From NCBI RefSeq assembly GCF_016887965.1, contig NZ_JAFDVD010000012.1, forward strand, positions 1 to 64,000: DNA of 64,000 nt. Reading direction: 5' to 3'. The notes under the pieces were generated by a model that ran no database searches, was not told the DNA's origin, and saw only the letters and a list, made by a program, of their open reading frames with translations. The translations under genes and the position numbers were made by a program. The DNA comes from Phycicoccus sonneratiae (GTDB lineage Bacteria > Actinomycetota > Actinomycetes > Actinomycetales > Dermatophilaceae). Below are positions 1-8,758 of the stretch, piece by piece; the first letter of the stretch is position 1; each line of letters starts with the position of its first letter.

Positions 1-29
1 CCGGCCGGGCCACTGCACGGTAGCCGAGC

Positions 30-1880
30 TCAGCCCTGGATGACGACGCTTTCGCCGTTCGCGGTGAGCTCCCAGTCCTGCGAGAAGAAGCTCGGCGGGT
101 CGATCTGGCCCTTGGCGGTGACCCAGTCGATGAGCAGCTGGCGGATCTCGACCTGGCGGTTGTAGACCACCGGCGCGGTCTTGACGCCGGGGAAGTTGCC
201 GCCACCGCTCTGCCGGTAGTTGTTGATCGCGATGACGAACTGGTCGCCGTCCGCGACGGGGGCGCCGTCGTAGGCGAGCCCGACGATCCGCGAGCCCGGG
301 TCCTGCGCGATGTCGATCGCGTAGGTGAGCGGGGCGTCGAGGCCGCCCATGATGTCGTAGTTGTAGTCCGGGGTGCCGTTCGGGGCGGTGTCGGTGACGG
401 CGTTGGTCACCTGGTCCGGAGTGAAGGGGCCGGCGTTCGGCACCGTCTTGAAGTAGCGCGCGGACCACTCGAGGTAGGCCTTGACCTCGGCCCCGGTCAT
501 CGTGATGCCGAGCAGCGTGTTGTCGAAGATGTAGAGCCCGGCGACGTCGCGCACGGTGACGTCACCCGCGGGGATGGCCGCGTCCTTGTTGAACGGCGCG
601 GCGATCGAGAGCACCGGGAGGTCGGCCTGCGGCGTCCCGACGAGCGCGTCCTTGACCGCCTGGCCCTGCACGAGGTTGATGAAGTCCATGGCCGCGGTGT
701 CCTCGTAGCGCGAGGTGGCCGCGGACATCGCCGCGGTGCTCGCGCCGATGACCGAGTTGACGTAGGTGAGGACCTTCTCGTGGGCCGGGCGGACGAGGGC
801 CGCGATGCGCGCGTCCTCGGGCACGGTGTTGGCGTTGAGCAGCGAGGCCTGCGACCCCGTCACCCGCCAGCGCCCGCGGACCAGCTCGAGGTCGAGGTCC
901 ATGACGCTGACGCGCATGCCCCAGTAGAGGGGCTCGGAGAGCAGGACGTCGCGGCCGGTGACCGTGTTCTTGACGAGCTGCTGCGCGACCTCGAGGTGGG
1001 CGTGGCCGACGAGGATCGCGTCGATGTCCGGCACCTCCTGGGCGAGCTGGGTGCTCGCGTTCTCGGGGAACGGCAGCGCGTCGCCGTAGCTCGACCCGGG
1101 CACCGGGCCGGAGTGGCACGAGACGACGACGACGTCGGCACCCTCGCGCTTCATCCGCGGCACCATGACCTTGGCCTGCTCGACGATGCCGGGGAACTTC
1201 ACCTTGCCCTCGACGTTGGCGGCGTCCCAGATCGCGACGCCCGGCGTGACGAGCCCGAGGATGCCGACGGTCACCGGCTTCTGCCCCCGGACCTTGATCC
1301 GCTTCATGACGTACGGGCGGAACACGGGACGTCCGGTGTTCCAGTCGACCGAGTTCGCCGAGAGCAGCGGGTGCCGGCACTGGCGCTCGAAGGCGCGCAG
1401 GGTGTCGAGCCCGTAGTTGTACTCGTGGTTGCCGAGGGCGGCCGCGTCGTAGCCGATGGCGTTCATCGCCACCGCCATCGGGTGCTTCGCGCCCTTCGTG
1501 ATCGGGTCGATCTTCGCGTAGTAGTACGCGAGCGGCGTGCCCTGGATCGTGTCGCCGGCATCGAGCGTGATGCAGCGGTCCGCACCGCGCTCCTCGCGCA
1601 CGGCCTTGATGAGGGTGGCGGCCTTGGCGACGCCGATCTGGTTGCCCTTGCTGTCGCTGTACGCGGTGTTGGCGAAGTAGTTCCAGTTGTAGACGTTGCC
1701 GTGCAGGTCGGTGGTGCCGAGCACCGTGACCCGGGTCCGGCAGCCGTGCGGGCCGTGGTGGCCGTGGCCGTGGCGGTCCTCGGCCGAGGCGGCAGGGGCG
1801 GAGAGGACCCCCGCCCCGCCGACGGCGGCGAGGGTGAGGAGCTGGCGGCGGGTGGCGGCGGAGAGCGTCGAGTCGGTCAC
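30..1880 (-). CDS. Exported 2',3'-cyclic-nucleotide 2'-phosphodiesterase/3'-nucleotidase family enzyme
   Basis: 616 aa, GTG start. The N terminus is a twin-arginine signal: RRQLLT at residues 11-16, a hydrophobic stretch, and a likely cleavage site after ASA at 31-33. A His/Gly-rich linker follows. The metallophosphatase domain shows the usual metal-ligand motifs in order: TTDLHGN (about 56-62), DAGD, GNHEYNYG, a His in SCHSG, and GHAHLE. The C-terminal 5'-nucleotidase domain ends with the NNYRQSGGGNFPG signature that I associate with CpdB-type enzymes rather than simple 5'-nucleotidases. Inferred role: salvage of extracellular 2',3'-cyclic nucleotides and 3'-nucleotides by a secreted enzyme that is folded before export. 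It is transcribed alone, downstream of the helicase gene. Substrate preference cannot be read from sequence. No clear Shine-Dalgarno precedes the GTG, so the exact start is the weakest point. Confidence 0.88.
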   Translation of the reverse strand: MTDSTLSAATRRQLLTLAAVGGAGVLSAPAASAEDRHGHGHHGPHGCRTRVTVLGTTDLHGNVYNWNYFANTAYSDSKGNQIGVAKAATLIKAVREERGADRCITLDAGDTIQGTPLAYYYAKIDPITKGAKHPMAVAMNAIGYDAAALGNHEYNYGLDTLRAFERQCRHPLLSANSVDWNTGRPVFRPYVMKRIKVRGQKPVTVGILGLVTPGVAIWDAANVEGKVKFPGIVEQAKVMVPRMKREGADVVVVSCHSGPVPGSSYGDALPFPENASTQLAQEVPDIDAILVGHAHLEVAQQLVKNTVTGRDVLLSEPLYWGMRVSVMDLDLELVRGRWRVTGSQASLLNANTVPEDARIAALVRPAHEKVLTYVNSVIGASTAAMSAATSRYEDTAAMDFINLVQGQAVKDALVGTPQADLPVLSIAAPFNKDAAIPAGDVTVRDVAGLYIFDNTLLGITMTGAEVKAYLEWSARYFKTVPNAGPFTPDQVTNAVTDTAPNGTPDYNYDIMGGLDAPLTYAIDIAQDPGSRIVGLAYDGAPVADGDQFVIAINNYRQSGGGNFPGVKTAPVVYNRQVEIRQLLIDWVTAKGQIDPPSFFSQDWELTANGESVVIQG

Positions 1881-1969
1881 GGACCGGGACCCTAGCCCGA
1901 GCCGCGCCGCCCCGCGCGTCGGGAGGACGGCCGGATGTCGACCTGCAGGTGAACGGCCTGAGAAGCCGC

Positions 1970-3736
1970 TCAGCGACGGCCGACGAACCAGCGGCGGATG
2001 CGCTCGATCCGTTCGGTCACCTGCTCGCTCGTCGCCGACGCGAGCTCGGGTCCGCCGCACGCGCGGCGCAGGTCCAGGTGGATGCTCGCGTGCGCCGCGC
2101 CGGTCTTGCTCGAGTACGCGGCGACGAGCTTGTTGAGCTCCTTGCGCTGCGCGGCGAGCGCGCGGTGCTGGGCGACCGGGCTCGGTCCGGCCGGTTCCGG
2201 GGAGCGGGTGCGACCGCCCTTGGCCTGCTTGGCCTGGCGCTCGTGGAGCAGCAGGGCGACCTGGTCGGGCTCGAGCAGCCCGGGCAGCCCGAGGTAGTCC
2301 TGCTCCTCCTCGGACCCGACCTCGGCGTGCAGCCCGAACTGCTTGGCGTCGAAGAGCACGTGGTCGAAGTGCGCGTCGGACTCCAGGGCCTCGAAGCGCG
2401 AGTCCTCGAGGTCGAGGGCCGACTCCGTGCGGTTGGCCGCCGCGATGAGGCCCTCCTCCTCGGCCCACAGCGACGCCTCGTCCTCGTCGCTGCTCGGGCG
2501 GTCGAGGGCGTGGTCGCGCTCCTCCTCCATCGTCGCGGCGAGCTGGAGGATGACCGGCACCGAGGGGAGGAACACCGAGGCCGTCTCGCCCCGGCGCCGG
2601 GCCCGGACGAACCGGCCGACCGCCTGGGCGAAGAAGAGCGGCGTCGAGGTCGAGGTCGCGTAGACGCCGACGGCCAGCCGGGGCACGTCGACGCCCTCGG
2701 ACACCATCCGCACCGCGACCATCCACCGGCTCGTCGACCCGGCGAACTCCTCGATGCGCGAGCTGGCCCCGGCGTCGTCGGAGAGGACGACGGTCGTCTC
2801 CTGCCCCGTCACGGCGGTGAGGATGCGGGCGTAGGCGCGCGCGGCCGTCTGGTTCGAGGCGATGACGAGACCGCCGGCGTCGGGCACGTGCCGGCGCACC
2901 TCGGACAGGCGCTTGTCGGCGGCGGCGAGCACCGAGGGGATCCACTCCCCCTTCGGGTCCAACGCCGTGCGCCACGCGTGGGCGGTCTGGTCCTTGGTCA
3001 GTGGCTCGCCGAGCCGGGCGGCCACCTCGTCGCCGGCCTTGGTGCGCCAGCGCATCGCCCCGCCGTAGGCGAGGAACAGCACCGGCCGCACGACGCCGTC
3101 GCGCAGGGCGGCGGCGTAGCCGTAGGTGTAGTCGGACGCCGAGCGGAGGATGCCGTCCTGGCCCATCTCGTAGCGCACGAAGGGGATCGGGCTGGTGTCG
3201 GAGCGGAACGGGGTACCGGTGAGGGACAGGCGCCGCACCGCCGGCGTGAACGCCTCGCGGATGCCGTCGCCCCAGGAGCGGGCGTCGCCGCCGTGGTGGA
3301 TCTCGTCGAGGATGACGAGGGTCGGCTCGTGCTCGGTGCGGCGGCGGTGCAGCCCCGGGTTGGCGGCGACCTGGGCGTAGGTGAGGGCGACGCCGTCGTA
3401 CTCGCTGGAGTGCACGCCCGCGGAGTTCGAGAACCCCGGGTTCAGCTGGATGCCGACCCGGCCGGCGGCGTCGGCCCACTGGGTCTTGAGGTGCTCGGTG
3501 GGGGCGACGACGGTGACCGCGCGCACCACCCCGCGGTCGAGGAGCTCGGTGGCGATCCGCAGGGCGTACGTCGTCTTGCCGGCGCCGGGGGTCGCGACGG
3601 CGAGGAAGTCCTTGCCCTCGCGCCCGAGGTAGGCCTCGAGCGCCTCCTCCTGCCAGGCCCGCAGCTTCGCCGCGGTACCCCACGCGGCCCGCTCGGGATA
3701 GGCGGGAGGGAGGTGGCCGGCGGCAGAGGTACTCAT
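1970..3736 (-). CDS. DEAD/DEAH-box (superfamily 2) helicase
   Basis: 588 aa from the ATG at 3736. An upstream in-frame GTG at 3772 would add a segment containing a rare TTA codon, so the ATG is preferred. Superfamily 2 motifs: Walker A ATPGAGKTT at about 48-56, motif II DEIHH, motif III SLTGTPFRSD, and motif VI QAVGRFVRARR. The layout resembles the XPB/RecG-like ResIII helicases common as single genes in actinobacteria, which are probably involved in DNA repair or nucleic-acid remodelling. No nuclease or other partner domain is visible. The C-terminal 150 residues are charged and helical, without a family I recognise. A strong terminator just upstream separates it from the protease gene. Confidence 0.85.
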   Translation of the reverse strand: MSTSAAGHLPPAYPERAAWGTAAKLRAWQEEALEAYLGREGKDFLAVATPGAGKTTYALRIATELLDRGVVRAVTVVAPTEHLKTQWADAAGRVGIQLNPGFSNSAGVHSSEYDGVALTYAQVAANPGLHRRRTEHEPTLVILDEIHHGGDARSWGDGIREAFTPAVRRLSLTGTPFRSDTSPIPFVRYEMGQDGILRSASDYTYGYAAALRDGVVRPVLFLAYGGAMRWRTKAGDEVAARLGEPLTKDQTAHAWRTALDPKGEWIPSVLAAADKRLSEVRRHVPDAGGLVIASNQTAARAYARILTAVTGQETTVVLSDDAGASSRIEEFAGSTSRWMVAVRMVSEGVDVPRLAVGVYATSTSTPLFFAQAVGRFVRARRRGETASVFLPSVPVILQLAATMEEERDHALDRPSSDEDEASLWAEEEGLIAAANRTESALDLEDSRFEALESDAHFDHVLFDAKQFGLHAEVGSEEEQDYLGLPGLLEPDQVALLLHERQAKQAKGGRTRSPEPAGPSPVAQHRALAAQRKELNKLVAAYSSKTGAAHASIHLDLRRACGGPELASATSEQVTERIERIRRWFVGRR

Positions 3737-3773
3737 GGGCGTCGGCCACGATAACCGGCGTCGCGGCGACACA

Positions 3774-3808
3774 CCGAAGGCCCCGACGGAACTCGTCGGG
3801 GCCTTCGG
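3774..3808 (-). terminator. Intrinsic terminator-like hairpin
   Basis: Perfect 15-bp inverted repeat (3774-3788 with 3794-3808) with a 5-nt loop. It lies 38 nt downstream of the M43 protease stop and upstream of the helicase start. A U-tract is not obvious, as is common in high-GC actinobacteria. Confidence 0.8.
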
Positions 3809-3846
3809 GATGTGCTAGCGGACAACGGAGTCCGCGCGCCCGGTGG

Positions 3847-4800
3847 TCAGGCTCGGTAGGTCGTCCAGAGGCTCTGGGCACGGGCGACCTGGCCGGCCGA
3901 GAACGTGTTCATGCACGAGTCGTCGGTGTAGTCCATGAAGTTCTTGATCGGGTCGGTGCCGGCGGCCGTGCAGGTGTCGCGGCCGGTCGGGCAGCCGTAC
4001 GCCGGCGAGGCCTCGGCCGGGGTGTCGTCGACGTAGTCGCCCTGCCCGCTGCAGCCACCCTGGAAGGTGTGGTAGAGCCCGAGCCAGTGGCCGATCTCGT
4101 GGGTCGCGGTGTCGCCCTGGTTGTACGGGGCGGCGCTGCCACCGGGCAGGCTCTCGTCGAGCATGACGACGCCGTCCATCGGGTCGACGGTCGACTTCGG
4201 GAAGGTGGCCCAGCCGAGCAGGCCGCCGCCGAGGCTCGCGGTGTAGAGGTTGAGGTCACCCTTGCCGCCGACGTGCAGCGCGTTCTTCATGTTGCGCTCG
4301 GCGGTCGTGCCGTCGGTGATGCCGTTGTACCAGGAGGCGTTGTTCGTGTAGTCGGTGCTGACCGTCTGGAAGGAGAAGCCGGTGCCCGCGTAGGCGCTGT
4401 TGAGGACCGAGATCTGCCCGGCGAGCTCGGAGGCGGTGAGGTTGCCGGCGCTGCCGTCGGTGATGACGTGCCAGTGGACGGGGATGACCGTGCTCGCGAA
4501 GGCGGCACTGGCCGGCTTCTTCGCGGCGCTGCGGTTGGCGGCCGAGACGCCCTTGGCGGCCATGTCCTTCTCGAAGCGGGCGTTGAGCGTCGCGGCCTCG
4601 GCAGCCGACATCTCGTGGGGGTCGAGACGGTTCGGGCCGCTCGCGTGGCGGCCACCGACGGCGTCGGAGTGCGTCCCGCACTGCGCCGTGGCGGCGGTGT
4701 CGGCCGACATCGGCCGGGCCTGGGAGGCGGAGGCGGGGAGGAGGGCACCGGCGACACCGAGGGTCAGTGCGGCCAGTGCGGTCAGGGAACGAGTGCGCAT
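3847..4800 (-). CDS. Secreted zinc metalloprotease, pappalysin-like (M43) family
   Basis: 317 aa. The Sec signal peptide has an Arg start, a hydrophobic core at about 6-24 and a likely cleavage after the Ala-rich segment near residue 28. A propeptide-like region follows to about residue 100. The catalytic domain carries the metzincin motif HEIGHWLGLYH at 234-244 and the Met-turn NFMDY at 287-291. Several Cys pairs surround these (GGC, YGC, DTC, SCM), fitting the disulfide pattern of M43B-type proteases. ATG start with a good purine-rich ribosome site (GGAAGGA) about 6 nt upstream. Probably an extracellular protease activated by removal of the pro-region. It is monocistronic: a terminator lies downstream and a 377-nt intergenic region upstream. 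Confidence 0.9.
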   Translation of the reverse strand: MRTRSLTALAALTLGVAGALLPASASQARPMSADTAATAQCGTHSDAVGGRHASGPNRLDPHEMSAAEAATLNARFEKDMAAKGVSAANRSAAKKPASAAFASTVIPVHWHVITDGSAGNLTASELAGQISVLNSAYAGTGFSFQTVSTDYTNNASWYNGITDGTTAERNMKNALHVGGKGDLNLYTASLGGGLLGWATFPKSTVDPMDGVVMLDESLPGGSAAPYNQGDTATHEIGHWLGLYHTFQGGCSGQGDYVDDTPAEASPAYGCPTGRDTCTAAGTDPIKNFMDYTDDSCMNTFSAGQVARAQSLWTTYRA

Positions 4801-5177
4801 GGGCGTCCTTCCGGGGGAATGGCCCCACCGGTCGGCGAGGGCACCCGGAGGACGTTAGGCGCGGGCCACGGGGTCGTGGGTCTGTCCGTCGTCAGGGTTG
4901 GGTAAGACCTCGCCCTCGCGCGATACGCCCCCGGTCCCAACATCGGGTCAGTGCGACGTAAGAAGTCCGCAAAGGTCCGCGGGACCACCCGTGGCGCTCC
5001 GGGTGGATCGACGCGTGCGGGGCCGTCCAGGTTCCCGATCGGGTCGAGGTGACAGGCGACCGCCATCGGGTCGGGTTTCACCTCGACCCGGGCGCAGGCC
5101 GCCTGGTTCGAGGTGACAGGCGACCACCATCGGGTCGGGTTTCACCTCGACCCGAGCGGAGGACGTAGCGCGGTCGC
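4801..5177. other. Intergenic region with promoter of the M43 protease and a tandem palindromic repeat
   Basis: 377 nt without a gene, between the protease start and the DUF3039 stop. The left part (4801-5040) should hold the protease promoter, but I cannot assign convincing -35/-10 boxes. The right part (5041-5153) is two near-identical palindromic repeat units, described separately. Confidence 0.7.
5041..5153. repeat. Two tandem 49-bp palindromic repeat units (period 64 bp)
   Basis: Unit 1 is 5041-5089 and unit 2 is 5105-5153. They match at 47 of 49 positions, differing at 5043/5107 and 5062/5126. In unit 1 the first 12 bases (GGGTCGAGGTGA) and the last 12 (5078-5089) are exact reverse complements, and unit 2 keeps 11 of the 12 pairs. 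A second inner dyad (CGACC and GGGTCG) sits inside each unit, so each could fold as a long hairpin or bind a dimeric protein. I see no further copy elsewhere in the window. Confidence 0.85.
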
Positions 5178-5486
5178 TCAGTCGCCGTCCTCCGGCGGCC
5201 GGAGACCGTCGTAGATCTCCTTGCACGTCGGGCAGACGGGGAAGCGGTCGGGGTTGCGCCCCGGGATCCAGACCTTGCCGCACAGGGCGGTGACGGGCTC
5301 GCCCGACAGCGCGCTCTCGAGGATCTTCTCCTTGCGCACGTAGTGGGCGAAGCGCTCGTGGTCGCCGGGCTCGGCGACCTCGGGGACGGTCTCGGTGCGC
5401 TCGAGGACGGCCGTCTGCGTCTGCGGGCCGCCGGGCTCGCCCTGCGGGGCGTTCGGGTCGCTGGGCGGCGGCATCGTCTCGCTCAT
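5178..5486 (-). CDS. DUF3039 family protein
   Basis: 102 aa. The acidic, Pro-rich N terminus (about 45 residues) leads into the conserved DUF3039 core: a HYVRKEKI segment, then ALCGKVW and CPTCK. The two Cys-containing elements look like a small zinc-binding site, but no metal binding has been shown that I can cite. Function unknown; the family is widespread in actinobacteria. It lies 30 nt downstream of the YqgE gene on the same strand and is probably co-transcribed with it. Confidence 0.85.
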   Translation of the reverse strand: MSETMPPPSDPNAPQGEPGGPQTQTAVLERTETVPEVAEPGDHERFAHYVRKEKILESALSGEPVTALCGKVWIPGRNPDRFPVCPTCKEIYDGLRPPEDGD

Positions 5487-5516
5487 CCCCCGAGGGTACG
5501 CCGCGCCGGCCGGACC

Positions 5517-6077
5517 TCAGTTGAGCGAGGGGTCCGGCGGGAACCAGGCCATCCACCGCAGCGGGTCGCGCTGGCGCCGCAGCACCTGCTGCCAGAGGTC
5601 GTGCGGGTGGTCGGTGAAGGCGTCGTGGCTCTCCCCCTCGACGACGAACCACGACCCGGTCGCGATCTCCTCCTCGAGCTGCCCCGGCGACCAGCCGGCG
5701 TAGCCCGCGAAGATCCGCAGCCCGGACAGCTCGGGGGCGACGAGCACCGGCGGGGTGTCGAGGTCGACGAGGGCGACACCGCCGAAGAGCCGGCGCACGC
5801 CCGTGGGGTCCGGCGGGTCGCCGGGGACCGCGACGAGCCCGAGCGCGGAGTCGAGCTGCACCGGCCCGCCCTGGAACATCGTCGCCGGGCGGCTGGCGTG
5901 CTCCTCCCAGCCCGGGAGGACGGCCTCGATGCCGGCCTCGATCGGCCGGTTGAGCACGAGCCCCTGCGCGCCGTCGTCGCCGTGGTGCAGCACGAGGACG
6001 ACGCTGCGCCGGAAGACGCCCTCCTCGATCTGCGGGGTCGCGACGAGGAGCTTCCCGGTGGTGTGGGACGCGCTCAC
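5517..6077 (-). CDS. YqgE/AlgH family protein
   Basis: 186 aa from the GTG at 6077, whose bases form a GTGA overlap with the stop of the DEAD-box helicase (6074-6077). A longer reading back to 6215 would run through the helicase's Gly/Arg tail and is not credible. Family landmarks: GKLLVATPQ at the N terminus, VVLVLHHGDDGAQGLVLNRP, FQGGPVQ and FAGYAGWSPGQLEEE. The family is structurally known but has no agreed biochemical role; some members are linked to transcriptional regulation. The four-base overlap implies translational coupling to the helicase. Confidence 0.92.
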   Translation of the reverse strand: MSASHTTGKLLVATPQIEEGVFRRSVVLVLHHGDDGAQGLVLNRPIEAGIEAVLPGWEEHASRPATMFQGGPVQLDSALGLVAVPGDPPDPTGVRRLFGGVALVDLDTPPVLVAPELSGLRIFAGYAGWSPGQLEEEIATGSWFVVEGESHDAFTDHPHDLWQQVLRRQRDPLRWMAWFPPDPSLN

Positions 6078-8146
6078 GCGCCCATTCTGCCTCCGCGACC
6101 GCCACCGCGGCCGGACCTCGGCGCACCTCCGCCACGCTGCGGCCGACCACCGCGCGGACCACCCGGACGACCGCCGCGGCGACCCCGGGGCTGGCCCTCG
6201 AGGATCGGGCGCCACACCTCGTCGGGCACCGGGACGCCGGACGGCGTGACACCACCGAGCGCGCTCATCACGGAGTCGCCCGGGGCGACCTTGGCCGTGA
6301 TGGCCTCGGCGCCGGCGTTCTCGATGATGCGGGTGACCATCTTGCGCTGGTGCGGCAGCGCGAGCATGACGACCGCGCCCTCCTCGCCCGCGCGGGCCGT
6401 GCGCCCGGCACGGTGGAGGTAGTCCTTGTGGTCGGTCGGCGGGTCGACCTGGATGACCATCCCGATGTCGTCGACGTGGATGCCGCGCGCGGCGACGTCG
6501 GTGGCGACGAGGACGGGCATCTTGCCGTCGCGGAACGCGCCGAGGACGCGGTTGCGGACGTTCTGCGACAGGCCGCCGTGCAGCGCCGCCGCGAGGACGC
6601 CCCGGCCGCGCAGCTCGCCGGCGATGCGCTCGGCGCCGAGCTGGGTCCGGGCGAAGACGACCGAGCGACCGGCGCGGCCGGCGAGCTCGGCGGTCAGGGC
6701 CTTCTTGTCCTGGGGGTCGATGAGGAGCACGTGGTGGCTCATCGTCGTGACCGCGGCCTGGGCGTCGTCGGTGGAGTGCGTCACCGGGTCGACGAGGTAG
6801 CGGTCGACGAGGGTGTCGACGCCGCGGTCGAGGGTCGCCGAGAACAGCAGGCGCTGCCCGCCGTCGGGCACGGCGTCGAGGATCGCGGTGACCTCGGGCA
6901 CGAAGCCCATGTCGGCCATGTGGTCGGCCTCGTCGAGGATGGCGACCTCGACCCCACCGAGGTCGACGGCCCCGCGGTCCATGAGGTCGACGAGCCGCCC
7001 CGGCGTCGCGACGAGCAGGTGCACGCCCCGCTGAAGGCTCTTGATCTGCGGCTCGTACGACAGGCCGCCGGCGACGAGCCGGTGGGTGATGCCGGTGACG
7101 TGGACGAACGGCTCGAGCGCGTCGCTGACCTGCATCGCGAGCTCACGCGTCGGGACGAGGACGAGCGCCTTCGGGCGCTTGGGCTCCGGCCGCCCACCCG
7201 CGGCGAGGCGGGCGATGGTCGGCAGGCCGAACGCGAGCGTCTTGCCCGAGCCGGTGCGGCCCCGGCCGAGGACGTCGCGACCGCCCATGGCGTCCGGGAT
7301 GGTCGCGGCCTGGATCGGGAAGGGGTCGGTGATGCCGTCGCGGGCCAGCCGCTCGACGATCCGCTCCGGCAGTCCGAGGGCGGCGAAGCCGTTGTCCTCG
7401 GTGACCTGCTTCGGACCGCCGGCCGCCGCCGAGCGGTAGGTGGTCCAGGTGTCGGCCTCGGCGCGCTCGGCCTCGGCGTCCTCGAAGGTGCGGGGGCGCT
7501 CGTCGCGCTCCCACGGGCGCTCGGCGTGCCGGCCCTCGTGGCGGTCGCGGCGCACGGGGTCGGCGACGCGCGGGGCGCGGTCGCGCACCGGGCGGTCACC
7601 GCGCTCGCGGCGGGGGCGGCCGTCGTGGGGACGGTGGACGTGGCGCTCGTCGCGCTCGCCGGAGACCCAGCGGCGCGGACGGTCCTCGCGCTGCTCGCGG
7701 GCGGGGCGGTCGTCGCGGTCGTCGCGACGCGGACGGTCGTCGCGGTCCTCGCGACGGAACCTCGGGCGGTCGTCGCGCTCGAACCGGGGCCGGTCGCCCC
7801 GGTCGTCCCGGCGCGGACGGTCGTCGCGGTCCGCGCGACGGAACCTCGGGCGGTCGTCGCGCTCGACGCGGGGACGGTCGCCGCGCTCGGGCCGCTCGGG
7901 CCGGCCCTCGCGACGCTCGGCGCGCGACGGCGTGCCGCCGCGGCGCGGGTCCTCGCGGTCCCAGCGGGGGGAGCGCTCGGAGCGCGGTCGCTTCGTGCGC
8001 TCCTCGCCGTCCCCGCCGCGGGCGGGCTTGGCGGCGGCGCCGGGGCGGCCGGCCTGGCCACGGTGCGGCTTCTTGGGACCCTTGCGGGCCTCCGCCTTCT
8101 GGGCAGCGGTCCAACGGGCCTTCGGCCCGGATGCCTTCTTGGGCAT
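6074..8146 (-). CDS. DEAD-box RNA helicase with long Arg/Asp-repeat N-terminal and RGG-like C-terminal tails
   Basis: 690 aa from the ATG at 8146, preceded by AGGTGA about 9 nt upstream. Residues 1-250 are low complexity, Lys-rich then Arg/Asp-rich. Residues about 97-148 repeat DDRPRF and DDRPRR units. The helicase core follows: FAALGL Q-motif region (about 254), Walker A GRTGSGKT (296-303), PTRELA, TPGRL, DEAD (405-408), SAT (436-438) and HRAGRTARAG. The C-terminal tail is Gly/Arg rich (RGGRPGG-type repeats). This fits an RhlE/CshA-like RNA helicase acting in ribosome assembly, RNA decay or cold adaptation. Such disordered tails commonly bind RNA and support condensates; that is inference here. 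Its 225-nt upstream gap could hold a long leader. Confidence 0.93.
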   Translation of the reverse strand: MPKKASGPKARWTAAQKAEARKGPKKPHRGQAGRPGAAAKPARGGDGEERTKRPRSERSPRWDREDPRRGGTPSRAERREGRPERPERGDRPRVERDDRPRFRRADRDDRPRRDDRGDRPRFERDDRPRFRREDRDDRPRRDDRDDRPAREQREDRPRRWVSGERDERHVHRPHDGRPRRERGDRPVRDRAPRVADPVRRDRHEGRHAERPWERDERPRTFEDAEAERAEADTWTTYRSAAAGGPKQVTEDNGFAALGLPERIVERLARDGITDPFPIQAATIPDAMGGRDVLGRGRTGSGKTLAFGLPTIARLAAGGRPEPKRPKALVLVPTRELAMQVSDALEPFVHVTGITHRLVAGGLSYEPQIKSLQRGVHLLVATPGRLVDLMDRGAVDLGGVEVAILDEADHMADMGFVPEVTAILDAVPDGGQRLLFSATLDRGVDTLVDRYLVDPVTHSTDDAQAAVTTMSHHVLLIDPQDKKALTAELAGRAGRSVVFARTQLGAERIAGELRGRGVLAAALHGGLSQNVRNRVLGAFRDGKMPVLVATDVAARGIHVDDIGMVIQVDPPTDHKDYLHRAGRTARAGEEGAVVMLALPHQRKMVTRIIENAGAEAITAKVAPGDSVMSALGGVTPSGVPVPDEVWRPILEGQPRGRRGGRPGGPRGGRPQRGGGAPRSGRGGGRGGRMGA
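7703..7858 (-). repeat. In-gene repeat tract encoding Arg/Asp repeats
   Basis: Imperfect direct repeats of about 27-60 bp inside the helicase gene encode alternating DDRPRF and DDRPRR blocks (residues about 97-148). Copies differ mainly by conservative base changes, which is consistent with past unit duplication and makes length variation between strains likely. Confidence 0.75.
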
Positions 8147-8371
8147 GGGGGTGTTCACCTGTGCTTCGTCGTGGGGAGGACGTTCGGACAGACACGTCGT
8201 CGGCCGGTGGCGAAACAGCGAGTACAACGAGTCTCCGGACCAGCAGTGGTCCTGGGCGGCCGGTTCGACCCGGGGGTGTCACCGGCGGCACCGGGTGGGA
8301 GTGGGGGGTGGTCGCGGGGTGCGACCCGGTGGACGCGGCCAGGCGTCCGCCACCTCGGTGGAGGGACGAGT
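8147..8371. other. Intergenic leader/spacer upstream of the DEAD-box helicase
   Basis: 225 nt between the VanZ-like stop and the helicase start. It holds the helicase ribosome site and a small 6-bp hairpin (8237-8242 with 8247-8252). I see no convincing promoter boxes. The length would allow a long 5' leader, but no known riboswitch or thermosensor is recognisable. Confidence 0.5.
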
Positions 8372-8758
8372 CTACCAGCGCGCGGAGGTCGTCCCGGACG
8401 CCCGCCGGGCGACGCGGGGTCCGACGACCCGCGCGAGGAGCACCCCGAGGCCCACCCCGACGAGGTCGGCGACCGCATCGAGCGGGTCCCCGCTGCGCAC
8501 CGGCAGCAGCGTCGCTTGGACCACCTCGCTGAGCACGGCGTGGGCCGCCAGGACCCCGACCACCCAGCGCGCCGGCAGCCCGGCGAGCAGCCCGAGGAGT
8601 GCCGGCAGGAGGAAGACCGTGAGGTGGACGACCTTGTCGGCCTGCGGGAACGGCAGCGGCCCGGGGTCGCGCGGCAGGTACAGGACGACGAGCTGGAGGA
8701 CGACCGCGAGCACCAGTCCCGCGCGCAGCAGCCGCCGGGCGGCCGGACGGTCGCTCAC
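8372..8758 (-). CDS. VanZ-like membrane protein
   Basis: 128 aa, GTG start overlapping the malic enzyme stop by four bases (GTGA, 8755-8758), so probably translationally coupled. Four hydrophobic segments are visible (about 11-29, 45-62, 65-80, 95-113). The VanZ-type signatures are a KVVHLTVFLLPALL stretch after the first loop and a GDPLDAVADLVGVGLG segment near the end. VanZ-like proteins are small membrane proteins named after a glycopeptide-resistance accessory gene; most chromosomal members have no known role. There is no resistance gene nearby, so a resistance function should not be assumed. Confidence 0.82.
   Translation of the reverse strand: MSDRPAARRLLRAGLVLAVVLQLVVLYLPRDPGPLPFPQADKVVHLTVFLLPALLGLLAGLPARWVVGVLAAHAVLSEVVQATLLPVRSGDPLDAVADLVGVGLGVLLARVVGPRVARRASGTTSARW

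Noticed and set aside
1949-3754. Long plus-strand open frame opposite the helicase gene
   Set aside because: Compositional shadow: it encodes Arg/Gly/Val-rich sequence with no family and lies wholly antisense to a gene with full helicase motifs.
7703-7858. Possible CRISPR-like array
   Set aside because: Repeats are contiguous, imperfect and in frame in the helicase; there are no unique spacers and no cas genes.
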